Origin: G963717155 sp963717155 | GTDB taxonomy: Bacteria; Actinomycetota; Thermoleophilia; Gaiellales; JALYLC01 | DNA length: 64,000 nt | Assembly (NCBI GenBank): GCA_963717155.1 | Contig: OY970326.1 | Span: 4,154,001 to 4,218,000, forward strand | Direction of reading: 5' to 3' | In this document: positions 25,706 to 34,917 of the stretch, piece by piece | Layout: each line of letters begins with the position of its first letter | Position numbering within the stretch: the first letter of the stretch is position 1 | Position numbers and translations under genes: made by a program | The notes under the pieces: model-generated | What the model was told of the DNA's origin: nothing | Seen by the model: only the letters and a program-made list of their open reading frames with translations | The model's database searches: none

Positions 25706-27589
25706 ATGGCTCCAGGGCCGCAGGAGACGACCTCCCCGTCGGCCGATGGCCGTATAGGCTCGCGCGTCGCCGACTACCGGATCGAGTCACTGCTCGGGCG
25801 CGGTGGCATGAGCGTGGTGTATCTGGCGGAGGATCTGCGGCTGCGGCGACGCGTGGCGCTCAAGGTGCTGGCGCGGGAGCCTGCATCCGACGTGCGGTTT
25901 CGCGAGCGGTTCCTGCGCGAGTCCGAGCTCGCGGCGTCGCTCGACCATCCGAACATCATCCCGATCTACGAGGCCGGCGAGGGCGACGGCTGCTTGTTCA
26001 TCGCCATGCGCTACGTCGAGGGGACCGACCTCAAGGCCCTGCTGCGAACGCAGGGAGCGCTCGAGCCGTCGCATGCGCTGGCCGTCGCCGCGCAGATCGC
26101 CGACGCTCTCGACGCTGCCCACGAGCACGGTCTCGTCCACCGCGACGTCAAGCCTTCGAACGTGCTGCTCGGTCCGCGCGGCCATTGCTACCTGTCGGAC
26201 TTCGGTCTCACGAAGAGCGCATCGGAGAGCGGCGGTCTCACGCGGGGCTTCGTCGGATCGGTCGACTACGTGGCGCCCGAGCAGATCCGCGGCGAGGAGG
26301 TCGACGGCCGCGCAGATCTCTACTCGTTCGGCTGCCTGTTGTTCGAGTGCCTTACAGGCGATGTCCCATTCGCTCAGGCCTCAGAGGTCGAGGTCATCTA
26401 CGCCCAGCTCGAGGAGGAACCCCCGAGGCCCAGCGAGCTCGTCTCCGGGCTACCGGCCGCACTCGACGCACCGCTCGTCCGTGCGATGGCGAAGCTCCCC
26501 GACGACCGCTACGCAACCTGCCGTGAGCTGGTGGCGGCGGCCGCAGACAGCCTCGGTCTCGCAGTCCTTCCGGCCTCATCGGTAACGGGACGCTGGCGCT
26601 GGCGCTGGCAGTGGCTCGTCGTCGTTGTCATCGCCGTCGTCGCGGCGGCGATCGGGGGTTGGCTCTTCACTCGCTCTGGAGGTGTCGGGGCGCCGCCCGG
26701 AAACGACGCGCTCGTTCGGATCGACCCGAAGACGAGCGCGGTGACGAGGACGATGCGCGTCGGCGGCTCCGCCGCCGCGGTCGCGGTCGGAGACCGCGCA
26801 GTCTGGATCGCGAACAACGGCGACGACAGCGTCTCGCGCGTCGACGCTGCGACCGGACACCTTCGCGCGATCCCGGTCAAGGGCACCCCGATCGACGTTG
26901 CCGTCAGCGGAAACCTCGTCGACGTGCTCGACGGTCCGACGAACAACAGCGTGATCACGATCGACGCATCGACCTCGCGCGCCGGGGCGCCCACGCCGCT
27001 GCCGAATGACACGAACCACGCCCCGCTCCTCACGGCCGGGAACGGGACGTTCTGGCTTGCAGAAGCCGAGCCGCAGACGCTCTCGTCGTCGGACTCCGGC
27101 GGGCAGTTCGTCGGGCTGGGCACGACGCTCCCGATCCCGCCGGACCGGACGAGCCTGTTGACGCAGTACGTGAGCTTCGACGGACTCGCGATCGGTGAGG
27201 GCTCGGTATGGGTGGCTGGCGACTCGTTCGGGCGCACGCTCTGGCGAGCCGATCCCGTGAGCCGGAAGGTGACCAGGATTGCGCTCGGATTCATCCCAGC
27301 CGGCATTGCAGCTGGTGAGGGCGCGGTCTGGGTGACCTCGCTCCTGGACGATACGGTGGCGCGCATCGATCCCGACTCCGGTCGGATCGTCGAGCGCATC
27401 AAGGTCGGCCATGGCGCATCGGCCCTCGCAGTCGGTGAGGGGGCCGTCTGGGTCGTCAACTCGCTCGACGACACCGTGTCCCGGATCGATCCGGTGACGA
27501 ATCGCACCAGCACCATCCCGGTCGGTGTGACGCCAGTAGACCTTGCCACCGGCGCGGGCGGCGTCTGGGTGATCGGGAAGCCGTCGTGA
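25706..27589 (+). CDS. Transmembrane Ser/Thr protein kinase with extracellular beta-propeller
   Basis: 627 residues, intact. Kinase domain ~24-290: LGRGGMSVVYLAED (P-loop), VALKVL (ATP lysine), LVHRDVKPSNVLL (catalytic loop), YLSDFGLTKS (Mg loop), VDYVAPEQIRGE (activation-segment end). One membrane helix at ~304-322 (LVVVVIAVVAAAIGGWLF). Outside, YncE/NHL-like repeats: AVAVGDRAVWIANNGDDSVS, AIGEGSVWVAG, GIAAGEGAVWVTSLLDDTVA, ALAVGEGAVWVVNSLDDTVS. Eukaryote-like kinases with extracellular propellers act as receptors. Its TGA overlaps the ligand-binding protein's GTG. Confidence 0.93.
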   Translation: MAPGPQETTSPSADGRIGSRVADYRIESLLGRGGMSVVYLAEDLRLRRRVALKVLAREPASDVRFRERFLRESELAASLDHPNIIPIYEAGEGDGCLFIAMRYVEGTDLKALLRTQGALEPSHALAVAAQIADALDAAHEHGLVHRDVKPSNVLLGPRGHCYLSDFGLTKSASESGGLTRGFVGSVDYVAPEQIRGEEVDGRADLYSFGCLLFECLTGDVPFAQASEVEVIYAQLEEEPPRPSELVSGLPAALDAPLVRAMAKLPDDRYATCRELVAAAADSLGLAVLPASSVTGRWRWRWQWLVVVVIAVVAAAIGGWLFTRSGGVGAPPGNDALVRIDPKTSAVTRTMRVGGSAAAVAVGDRAVWIANNGDDSVSRVDAATGHLRAIPVKGTPIDVAVSGNLVDVLDGPTNNSVITIDASTSRAGAPTPLPNDTNHAPLLTAGNGTFWLAEAEPQTLSSSDSGGQFVGLGTTLPIPPDRTSLLTQYVSFDGLAIGEGSVWVAGDSFGRTLWRADPVSRKVTRIALGFIPAGIAAGEGAVWVTSLLDDTVARIDPDSGRIVERIKVGHGASALAVGEGAVWVVNSLDDTVSRIDPVTNRTSTIPVGVTPVDLATGAGGVWVIGKPS

Positions 27590-28893
27590 AGCTGTCGCGT
27601 GTCGGAATGGTCGCGCTCGGCACCGCCGTCCTGGCTCTCATCGCGGGCAACGCCCCGAGCCATGTGCGGGTCGCGGCGAAGGCCATCAAGATCGGGGTGC
27701 TCACCGACTGCAGCGGCTTCTGGAGCTTCGAGCGCGACAACACGCTCGCAGGCGCCGATCTGGCGCTCATCCAGGACGGGGCGACTGCGGCAGGGACGGC
27801 TCCCGGAGACGGAGTCGTCGGCGCGACGATTCGTCGGCGTCCAATCGAGCTGTCGTTCGGGTGCAGCGATGGATCGCCCGCGTCTGCTCTCGAGGAGGCG
27901 CGACGGCTCGTCGAGCGTGTCGGCGTCAGCGTGCTGATCGGTCCGCTCAATGGAGACGAGGAGCTGGCGCTTCAGGCCTACGCACGACTGCGACCGGCGA
28001 TCGCGTTCGTCAACGGCAGTGCGTCGGTTCGCCTCCAGCATCCGGCGCCGAACTTCTTCAGCTTCCACGCCGACGGCGCCCAGTGGAGCGCGGGGACGGG
28101 CAGCTATGCGTTCCATGAGCTCGGCTGGCGTAGAGCAGTCACGATCACCGACGAGCACGACATGTTCAACTGGTCGCAGACCGCGGGCTTCGTCGCCGAG
28201 TTCTGCTCGCTCGGGGGAACGATCGTGAAGCGCCTCGGAGTTCCGTCGGGCACCACCGACTTCTCCAGCGTGCTCGCGCAGCTACCCCGCGTCGGAGTCG
28301 ACGGCGTGTACGTGGCGACCGACGAGGCAGTTCCCGTCGCGCTACTCAATGCGTACCCGCTGCTCGGTCGACACGCCGCGCAGAATCTGATGATCGGTGC
28401 AACGAACGTCGGAAACCTGTTCGCGGTACCCAGCGATCGGCTGACTGGACTGGTCTACAGCGACCGCGACGGGCCGGCCGGGGAGCCGGGGTCTCGGTTC
28501 GCGAGGAACCTACGGATGTCATATCCGCAGATCGACCCGGACTACGAGGGAGTGTTCGACCAGGACTACTACGTCGCGATGCGAGCCACGCTGCAGGCTC
28601 TGACGTCCTCGGGCGGCGGTCTCGCCCACGGCGAACGGCGCTTCTTGGCGGCGCTTGCACGCGTCCGGCTGATGACGCCAGAGGGTCCGATCAGGCTCGA
28701 CGCGAACCACCAGGCGATCACGTCGAGCTTTCTCTGGCAGGTGAAGGGCCGCAGGATGGTCGATGTCCGGCTGCTGCGGACGATCCCGAACATCGAGCGG
28801 ACGTTCGGTGGGTACCTGACTGCCCACGACCCGCCCGCGATCGCGTCAACGCCGGCCTGCAAGCGGGGTCACGTGGCATCGTGGGCGCGCTGA
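27586..28893 (+). CDS. Extracellular type-1 ligand-binding protein (branched-chain amino acid ABC type)
   Basis: Signal peptide (RVGMVALGTAVLALIAGNAPS) followed by a Leu/Ile/Val-binding-protein fold: AIKIGVLTDCSGFWSFERD at the start of lobe 1, GVSVLIGPLNGDEELAL, AIAFVNGSASV, RRAVTITDEHDMFNWSQTAG at the lobe cross-over, and YYVAMRATLQAL in lobe 2. No ABC permease or ATPase genes are near. It is translationally coupled (4-base overlap) to the receptor kinase, so it may present a ligand to the kinase's propeller rather than to a transporter; that is inference. GTG start forced by the overlap and signal peptide. Confidence 0.9.
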   Translation: MKLSRVGMVALGTAVLALIAGNAPSHVRVAAKAIKIGVLTDCSGFWSFERDNTLAGADLALIQDGATAAGTAPGDGVVGATIRRRPIELSFGCSDGSPASALEEARRLVERVGVSVLIGPLNGDEELALQAYARLRPAIAFVNGSASVRLQHPAPNFFSFHADGAQWSAGTGSYAFHELGWRRAVTITDEHDMFNWSQTAGFVAEFCSLGGTIVKRLGVPSGTTDFSSVLAQLPRVGVDGVYVATDEAVPVALLNAYPLLGRHAAQNLMIGATNVGNLFAVPSDRLTGLVYSDRDGPAGEPGSRFARNLRMSYPQIDPDYEGVFDQDYYVAMRATLQALTSSGGGLAHGERRFLAALARVRLMTPEGPIRLDANHQAITSSFLWQVKGRRMVDVRLLRTIPNIERTFGGYLTAHDPPAIASTPACKRGHVASWAR

Positions 28894-29137
28894 GCGCTAG
28901 ATCCGCGCAGGACTGACCCACCAGTGGGCGACGGCGACCAGCGTCAAACAGACGGCGTGTCGACGGCGCATGAAGTGGTGGCCGGCTTCGATCGAAGGGA
29001 TCACCAATGCGGTCCTCTGAAGGGTCAACGGGGGTCAACGAGACCCACCGGGAGCTGCCGACGTGCGACATCATCGACGAGGTGCGAAGGCGCTTCATTT
29101 GCCGGCTAGCACGCCCCACCGCCGGTCTGAGACGAGC

Positions 29138-29401
29138 ATGACGACATCACAGAGGAACGCTGTCAGGGCCGCTCAGAACTACCTTTCGATCTCCGGGTTC
29201 TCCAAGCAGGGGCTGATCAACCAGCTGTCATCGTCAGCGGGCGATGGGTATCTCTTGCTCGGCTCTCGGCGTCTGCTGGGGCCGCCCGGCCACCGGAACA
29301 TCGTTCCCCCCCGGGTTCCCAGGGCCGGACGGACGGCGCAAGCCGAACCTATGAGGGCGATGCCGAACGGGCGGCGGCGACGGCTTCGAGGCGGGAATTG
29401 A
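29138..29401 (+). pseudogene. Truncated Ltp-type surface domain remnant
   Basis: The first ~30 codons (TTSQRNAVRAAQNYLSISG, then FSKQGLINQLSSSAGDGY) match the Ltp/host-cell surface-exposed lipoprotein repeat (PF07553), which is usually present in two or more copies after a signal peptide. Here there is no signal peptide, the repeat breaks off after GDGY, and low-complexity Arg/Pro text follows. A 44-codon frame at 29007-29141 with AAGGGA upstream overlaps its ATG but has no recognisable content. The 28894-29137 spacer holds nothing else I can name. Likely a decayed or frame-broken gene. Confidence 0.45.
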
Positions 29402-29918
29402 CGCCAAGAGCCCGGAAGAGACGGCGGATATGAGTCCTGACCGTCTCGATGGTCAGGTGGAGCTCGGCGGCGATCTGCTTCGTCGAGCGGCCCCGCTCCA
29501 GAAGATGGAGCACCTCGACTTGACGGGGCGTGAGATGCGGGGGCGGCGCTGGGGAGCTGTCGCCTGGGCGTTCCTCGATCAGTCCGAAGACGCCGACCAC
29601 CCGTTCACCGTTCATCAGTGGCACGGAGCTGAGCTCCACGGGCACCCGTGCGCCGGTAGTCGAGACCAGGACGCCGGCCGAGTCTGTGGCCGGGGAGGCG
29701 CCGATCACCTTCTCTGCGAACAGCTCGCGGGCCCGGCGGCTGTCCTCGGGCGCTACGACTGACGTGTAGTGGCGACCACGAATGTTCCCGAGAAGCCGCT
29801 CGGCCGCCGGATTGATCCAGCGGATGTTGCCGGTTGTGTCGAGGACGTAGCTCGGGACGCCGACGTTGCCGAGAGCCCGCTCGACGTCACCGCCGACTGT
29901 CAGGCCGGTGGCCATCAC
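29349..29918 (-). CDS. PAS-domain LuxR-family regulator
   Basis: Intact 189-residue single-component regulator. Residues ~10-115 are a PAS fold (VPSYVLDTTGNIRWINPAAE, GRHYTSVVAPEDSRRARELF, MNGERVVGVFGLIEER), followed by a LuxR helix-turn-helix: HLTPRQVEVLHLLERGRSTK, EIAAELHLTIETVRTHIRRL-type recognition helix and NSRLEAVAAAR. No receiver domain and no membrane segment, so the PAS domain is the likely cytoplasmic sensor. Nothing nearby identifies targets. It overlaps the Ltp remnant's end by 53 bases, tail to tail. Confidence 0.9.
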   Translation of the reverse strand: MMATGLTVGGDVERALGNVGVPSYVLDTTGNIRWINPAAERLLGNIRGRHYTSVVAPEDSRRARELFAEKVIGASPATDSAGVLVSTTGARVPVELSSVPLMNGERVVGVFGLIEERPGDSSPAPPPHLTPRQVEVLHLLERGRSTKQIAAELHLTIETVRTHIRRLFRALGVNSRLEAVAAARSASPS

Positions 29919-30237
29919 GGAAGTGTGGCTGATCCGCGCCGGCGACGAGGAAGCGAGAGCGCGTCGAAGGCCCGGCGTTTCCGTCGGGCCCTCGCATACC
30001 GCTGGCGCGTATCGCGATGGCAGTTAGGAGATGCTGCTGTGGCCGGCATGCAGCTGCGAGCTGCCGGCGGTCGAACACAGGATGCCCTTCCTTCAGCTCG
30101 CCCACCAGTCTCCAAGTGGGTGAACGCCGCACCCGGATGCCACTAGCGCCAGCCGAGCAACCGGCCAAGGTCGGGCGAGCGCACGACACACGCGCGATTC
30201 GAACCCGCCCGCCAGCGCTCAGGTAGCATCACCCGCC
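29919..30237. other. Intergenic spacer, no feature found
   Basis: 319 bases between divergent genes. Reading frames here are short and Arg/Pro-rich on both strands and look like shadows. A TAGCAT about 10 bases before the DUF2652 start could be a -10 box for a leaderless transcript; nothing else stands out. Confidence 0.5.
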
Positions 30238-30954
30238 ATGGCGTCCCAGCGTGCGCTCCTCCTGATCGCCGACATCGGGGGGTACACCGAGTACATGCGC
30301 ACCCATTGGATGAGCCTCGCCCACGCCGAGGTCAACACCGCGAGGCTGCTCGAAGCGGTGATCGATGCGGCCGGTGACTTCGACCTGATCGAGATCGAAG
30401 GCGACGCGGCGTTCCTCTCTCTTCAGGTCGACACGCTCGACGGCAGTGCCACGGCCGCCGCGATGAACCAGGCCGTCCTCGACATGTACAGCGCGTTCCA
30501 CCGCGAGCGCCGGTACGTCGCGTCGAACCTGTGCCCATGCGACGGGTGTGAGCAGGCGGACAACCTGAAGCTGAAGTTCGTCGCACACGTCGGCGACGTC
30601 GCCACGCAGACCATCAGGGACCGGCGCAAGCTCGTCGGCATCGACGTCATCCTCGTCCATCGGTTGTTGAAGAACCCCGTCCAGGTGCCCGAGTACATCC
30701 TCGTCTCCGAGGAGCTCTACCAGACTGGCGGAGCAGCGCTGTTCGCACCCGCGAGCGAGCTGTCGCACGAGCTCGAGGGGATCGGCCCCGTGCGCACGTA
30801 CCACGTGGATATCGCGGAGGTCGCGGGCCCGCCCCCGGCGATGCCGGATCCGCGCCTGCTCGAGCGGCTCGGGAGGACCGTCGACGTCGCCGGGCGCGGC
30901 CTCCCGTACATGCTGGGCCTCCGGCGCCGGCGTCGCGTCGCTGCCGGAAACTGA
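30238..30954 (+). CDS. DUF2652 protein, related to class-III nucleotidyl cyclases
   Basis: 238 residues, intact. RALLLIADIGGYTEYMRTHW resembles the first metal-binding strand of class-III cyclases (ADIxGYT), IEIEGDAAFLSL the second acidic strand, and SNLCPCDGCEQADNLKLKF the Cys-rich insertion that marks DUF2652, whose members are described as cyclase-like with unknown activity. The first aspartate (ADIGG) and GDAAF are kept, so metal binding is plausible. ATG start with almost no leader. It converges, four bases apart, on an MFS carrier with a cyclic-nucleotide-binding-type domain. Confidence 0.88.
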   Translation: MASQRALLLIADIGGYTEYMRTHWMSLAHAEVNTARLLEAVIDAAGDFDLIEIEGDAAFLSLQVDTLDGSATAAAMNQAVLDMYSAFHRERRYVASNLCPCDGCEQADNLKLKFVAHVGDVATQTIRDRRKLVGIDVILVHRLLKNPVQVPEYILVSEELYQTGGAALFAPASELSHELEGIGPVRTYHVDIAEVAGPPPAMPDPRLLERLGRTVDVAGRGLPYMLGLRRRRRVAAGN

Positions 30955-30958
30955 GCCA

Positions 30959-32635
30959 TCATCGCCCCGTGGGGTCGAACCGTTCGACGTCGGCTTCGAG
31001 CCGATCCCGAACGAGGTCGTCACCCGCGGCTGCGGCCGCTGGGTACCCGGTGACAGCGGTCAGGAAGGCGCTGCGCCGCAGTCGGCTGACGCGCAGGTGT
31101 GTGTCCGCCGAGGCGCGAACGCCAGCCGTTCTCGGCTGGTCTCGCAGGAGCGCGATCTCGCCGAAGCACTCGCCGGTGCCGAGCGTCCGGACGACGCTTC
31201 CATCGAGGATCACCTCCGCGCAACCGGACTCCACGATGTAGAAGTAGTCCCCGCGCTCGCCCTGCCTGAACACCGAGCGCCCTGGTTCGAACTCGGCGTG
31301 CTCGAGCGAGCCGGCCAGCTGTTCGATGGTCGCCACCGGGAGCGAGCCCAGCATGTGGATCGGGCGCATGGTCTCGATGTCAGCGTCGCGCACGCGCACC
31401 TCTGCATCGAGCCGGCGGAGCGCGCGCCAGCTCGCGGCCACGGCCAACGGCGCGAGCAGCCCGGTCGCGACGAGGGCAGGACGAACGCCGAGCAGGTTGA
31501 CAACGAGCGGCGTGACCAGACCGCCGGCGGCGACCCCGAGCGTGAGGATCGCCTCGAAGCCCGCAAACATGCGTGCGAGAACGCGCTCGTCGGCCAGGCG
31601 CGCGAGCAACGTGAAGCCACCGACGTCGATCAGGGCGTTGCCGATCCCCACGAGGCCGAGCAGCAGGATGACCGCCACCTGGTGGGGGACGACGCCGATG
31701 CCCACCAGCGGCGCACCGAAGAGCGCCACGCCGACCCCGAACCAGAGCGCGAGTCTCCCGCGCCCGACCAGCCCGAACGCGAGGATCGACCCGACCACTC
31801 CACCCGCCCCCACGGCTGCGGTCAGGACGCCGACGCCCGGATCTCCCGTGCCCAGGAGGTCGATGGCGACCACCACCGTGAAGACGGTCAGACAGCCGCG
31901 CGTGAACGTCTGCACGACGCCGAGCGCCGTGATCAGCGCAAGCCCGCGATTGGCCGCGATGGCCGCGAACCCCTGCAACATCTCGTGACCGCCGCCGCCC
32001 ACGGCTGTCGAGCGCGGCGGGGCGTCATACGACAGACGGATCACGACCAGGCCGCCGACCAGCGATGCGGCGGCGCAGGCCGCGAACACGGCAGCGGGTC
32101 CGCTCACCGCGAGCAGCACGGCAGCGACAGCGGGGCCGCCGAGCGTGGCGGACGAGTCCAGGATGCCGCGAACAGCGTTCGCCCTCGTCAGTTGCTGCGG
32201 AGACGTGCACAACGCAGGCAGCAGGGCCGAGTGCGCCGGCCGATAGAGCGCGTACGCGACCGTGGCGACGACGGCGAGGCCGTAGGTGGCGGCGGGCGGG
32301 CCTCCGGCGGCCGTGACCAGCGCGGTGGTTCCGAGCGCCGCGGCACGGACCAGGCCAACAGAGGCCAGGATCCGCTCACGGCGCACGCGGTCGGCCATCG
32401 TCGCGAGTAACGGCGTCAGGAGCGCCGCCGCAGCCATGCGCGCTCCGGTGACGATGCCGACAGCTCCGACGCCACCGTCGCGGAACGCCACGACGGCGAG
32501 CCCGACCATGAACGCGCTCTCGCTCATCCACATCGCACCGAACGAGAGCTGCGCGCGCCGGATCGACTGGTTGGGGGCGACGTTTTCGAGCGAGCGCGTC
32601 CGGACGCGGCCCCTCGGCGAGAGACGCCGCGACAT
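30959..32635 (-). CDS. MFS transporter with C-terminal cyclic-nucleotide-binding-type domain
   Basis: 558 residues, intact. Residues ~25-420 give 10-12 membrane helices of an enterobactin-exporter-like MFS (MAAAALLTPLLATMADRVRR with the GxLaDrxxR-type loop, LYRPAHSALLPALC). The last ~140 residues are a cAMP/cGMP-binding fold: LEHAEFEPGRSVFRQGERGD, YFYIVESGCAEVILDG, and GECFGEIALLRDQPRTAGVR, which matches the phosphate-binding cassette FGExALL..xPRtA. The substrate is unknown. The cassette Arg/Glu suggest real nucleotide binding. Confidence 0.92.
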   Translation of the reverse strand: MSRRLSPRGRVRTRSLENVAPNQSIRRAQLSFGAMWMSESAFMVGLAVVAFRDGGVGAVGIVTGARMAAAALLTPLLATMADRVRRERILASVGLVRAAALGTTALVTAAGGPPAATYGLAVVATVAYALYRPAHSALLPALCTSPQQLTRANAVRGILDSSATLGGPAVAAVLLAVSGPAAVFAACAAASLVGGLVVIRLSYDAPPRSTAVGGGGHEMLQGFAAIAANRGLALITALGVVQTFTRGCLTVFTVVVAIDLLGTGDPGVGVLTAAVGAGGVVGSILAFGLVGRGRLALWFGVGVALFGAPLVGIGVVPHQVAVILLLGLVGIGNALIDVGGFTLLARLADERVLARMFAGFEAILTLGVAAGGLVTPLVVNLLGVRPALVATGLLAPLAVAASWRALRRLDAEVRVRDADIETMRPIHMLGSLPVATIEQLAGSLEHAEFEPGRSVFRQGERGDYFYIVESGCAEVILDGSVVRTLGTGECFGEIALLRDQPRTAGVRASADTHLRVSRLRRSAFLTAVTGYPAAAAAGDDLVRDRLEADVERFDPTGR

Positions 32636-32756
32636 GGAGTAACTATTTCAAACGGCCTGCCCTCGCGCCTCACGCGGCCTGCGTCGGCGCGTCGCCTCGC
32701 AGCTCACATACCGCACGCTAGAGTGGCGCCGCGGTGAGCGAGGAGCACTGGCAGAT

Positions 32757-33938
32757 TTGACCCGAGATGCACTCCCTCCTCGCTTCGACGGAGGCGTTGG
32801 CCTGGGCGACGATCCGCCCGCGGCGCCAGAGCCCGGTTCGAGCTACGCGCACGTAGCCGGGCTGCCGCTCGTGATCGAGCGTTGCGAGCTACACCCTCTC
32901 GTGCGCGACACGACGAGCGGATTCACGAAGGTCTCGATCGTCGTGCGACTCGGCGGCGGCCTCCACGTCGGCGAGGGCGAGGACATCACGTGGGATCAGA
33001 TCGACCAGATCGAGTTCCTGAGGGGCGGGGACGATCTGACGTGGATGTACGGGTCACGCACGTTCGACGAATTTTCGCGGCTGCTCGGCCTGGCCAACCT
33101 CTTTCCCGTCGACCCGATCCGCGACAGCGCGCGCTTCTACCGCAGGTGGGCGTTCGAGAGCGCTGCGCTGGACCTTGCCCTGCGCCAGAACGGGCTCTCG
33201 CTTCAAGACGCGCTCAGCCGCCAGACCCGGCCGGTCACCTTCGTGGCATCGGTCCGGATCGGGGACCCGCCGAGCCTTCTCCCGCTCGAGATGCGGCTAC
33301 GGGTGGACCCAGGGCTCCGCTTCAAGCTGGATCCGACGCTGACCTGGGACGACGACCTCGTGCGAGAGCTCGCACGCCTCGACTGCGTCGAGGTCATCGA
33401 CCTGAAGGGTCACTACCGCAACGTCAACGTGGCGATGGGTCCGGACGTCGGGCTGTACGGCCGCGTGATCGAGGGGCTACCCAACGCCTGGATCGAAGAT
33501 CCGGCCCTCACGCCCGGTACGCAAGGGATGCTCGAGCGCCACCGCGCCCGGATCAGCTGGGACGAGCCGATCCACTCGATCGCCGACATCGAGGGCCTCC
33601 CGTGGCGACCGCGCATGCTCAACCTGAAGCCGGCCCGCTTCGGCAGCGTGCACGCACTCTTCGACACGTACGACTACTGCGCGGAGCACGGCATCGGCGC
33701 CTACGGCGGCGGGATGTTCGAGCAGGGCCCCGGGCGCGGACAGCTCCAGTACCTGGCCTCGTTGTTCCACCCTGGCACGCCGAACGATCTGGCCCCGACG
33801 GACTACAACCTCCAGTCTCCATCGCACGACCTACCGCGCTCTCCGCTCGCGCCCGCGCCACACCCGACCGGCTTTCGCTGGGGCACGTACGACGGGCGCC
33901 GCACCATCCGTGAGCAGGTCGGCGGAGCGTCGATGTAG
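32757..33938 (+). CDS. Enolase-superfamily enzyme (mandelate racemase/muconate lactonizing type)
   Basis: 393 residues. N-terminal capping domain (LPLVIERCELHPLV, GFTKVSIVVRLGGG), then the (beta/alpha)7 barrel: RFYRRWAFESAALDLALRQN, the first metal Asp in CVEVIDLKGHY, the second in ARISWDEPIHSI, and LNLKPARFGSV with the likely catalytic Lys, followed by GGMFEQGPGR. Reaction probably epimerisation, dehydration or cycloisomerisation of a carboxylate; substrate unknown. TTG 32757 is in frame, but GTG 32733 (VSEEHWQI) with a one-base error may be the true start. Confidence 0.82.
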   Translation: MTRDALPPRFDGGVGLGDDPPAAPEPGSSYAHVAGLPLVIERCELHPLVRDTTSGFTKVSIVVRLGGGLHVGEGEDITWDQIDQIEFLRGGDDLTWMYGSRTFDEFSRLLGLANLFPVDPIRDSARFYRRWAFESAALDLALRQNGLSLQDALSRQTRPVTFVASVRIGDPPSLLPLEMRLRVDPGLRFKLDPTLTWDDDLVRELARLDCVEVIDLKGHYRNVNVAMGPDVGLYGRVIEGLPNAWIEDPALTPGTQGMLERHRARISWDEPIHSIADIEGLPWRPRMLNLKPARFGSVHALFDTYDYCAEHGIGAYGGGMFEQGPGRGQLQYLASLFHPGTPNDLAPTDYNLQSPSHDLPRSPLAPAPHPTGFRWGTYDGRRTIREQVGGASM

Positions 33939-34041
33939 TGCGGGGCACGCCTCGGTGTCTCGGCACGCCGACGCCAGAAACGATGGCGGGATCCTCGTCA
34001 CGCGCGATTCCTCACGAGGCGCTCCGCGTCACACACGCGTC

Positions 34042-34887
34042 TTACGCGAGATAGTCCGGCGCGATGCCGAGCACGGCCCGCGCCGTCGAGCCGCAGTAGT
34101 TCCGGTACTCGTGCCGGCAGCCGCCCGGGATGTAGCACGCGTCGTCGGGCTCGAGCTCGAACACGTGGACGTCGTCACCCTGCCACGCGCGGACGTGCAG
34201 CGTTCCCTCGGTCAGGTACAGGATCTCATCCCCCGCGTGCGCGTGCTGCGCTGAACTCTGGCCGGGGTCGACCTCGAGCAGCGCCGTGGTCAGGTGCTCG
34301 GTGCTCGCGAGCAGCCCGACGAGCACGTCCAGGTCGCGCCGCCAGACGATGTCGCGGCGATCGATCGGGGTCAGCGTCCGCGCGCGCTGCGTGGCCGGGG
34401 CGAGCGTGCCGAGCAGGCCGTCCTCGGCGTAGCGACTCTCCTCGAGGTACGGCCGGGTGCGGGAGTAGGCCCCCGAGCTGCCCGTGGCGGGGGGCGGCGC
34501 GAAGAGCTCGAGCACGCGCAACGGCCCGGTACCGTGCGCGAACGCGTGGTGCCAGGTATCGCGGCGGAAGAAGACGCTCGCGCCGGTCTCGATTCGTTGC
34601 ACCTCGCCGGTCTCCGGATTCGCGATCGCCATCGTGCCCTCGAGGACGTACAGCAGCTCGTCCGCCGCGAAGACCGTCCGGTGGTCTGGCGAGTGGCGGA
34701 ACGCGCCGTGCGGCGGGAGGCCGAATACGAGCGCGTGGATGCGCGCGCTCGACACGTAGATCCAGTCGCTGACCTCGCCGGCGACGGGGTCGCCCCACAG
34801 GTACCGCTGCACGGAGCGATACGGGATGTGCGCCGGCCCGTCGAACGTCGGCCGCGGCGACGGCTTGTACGGCTGCGAGGCCTCCAC
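34042..34887 (-). CDS. Two-domain cupin protein
   Basis: 281 residues with two jelly-roll domains. First: HGAFRHSPDHRTVFAADELL, VLEGTMAIANPETGE, TWHHAFAHG; second: SAQHAHAGDEILYLTEGTLH, VFELEPDDACYIPGGCRHEY. The His/Glu/His ligands in the second (HAH, DE, H) suggest a metal site. No signal peptide. Such bicupins bind or isomerise sugar derivatives. Divergent from the ROK kinase with 30 bases between, so the two genes share a control region. Confidence 0.88.
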   Translation of the reverse strand: MEASQPYKPSPRPTFDGPAHIPYRSVQRYLWGDPVAGEVSDWIYVSSARIHALVFGLPPHGAFRHSPDHRTVFAADELLYVLEGTMAIANPETGEVQRIETGASVFFRRDTWHHAFAHGTGPLRVLELFAPPPATGSSGAYSRTRPYLEESRYAEDGLLGTLAPATQRARTLTPIDRRDIVWRRDLDVLVGLLASTEHLTTALLEVDPGQSSAQHAHAGDEILYLTEGTLHVRAWQGDDVHVFELEPDDACYIPGGCRHEYRNYCGSTARAVLGIAPDYLA

Positions 34888-34917
34888 CCCGGTTGATGTT
34901 ACGTACTATCGACCACG

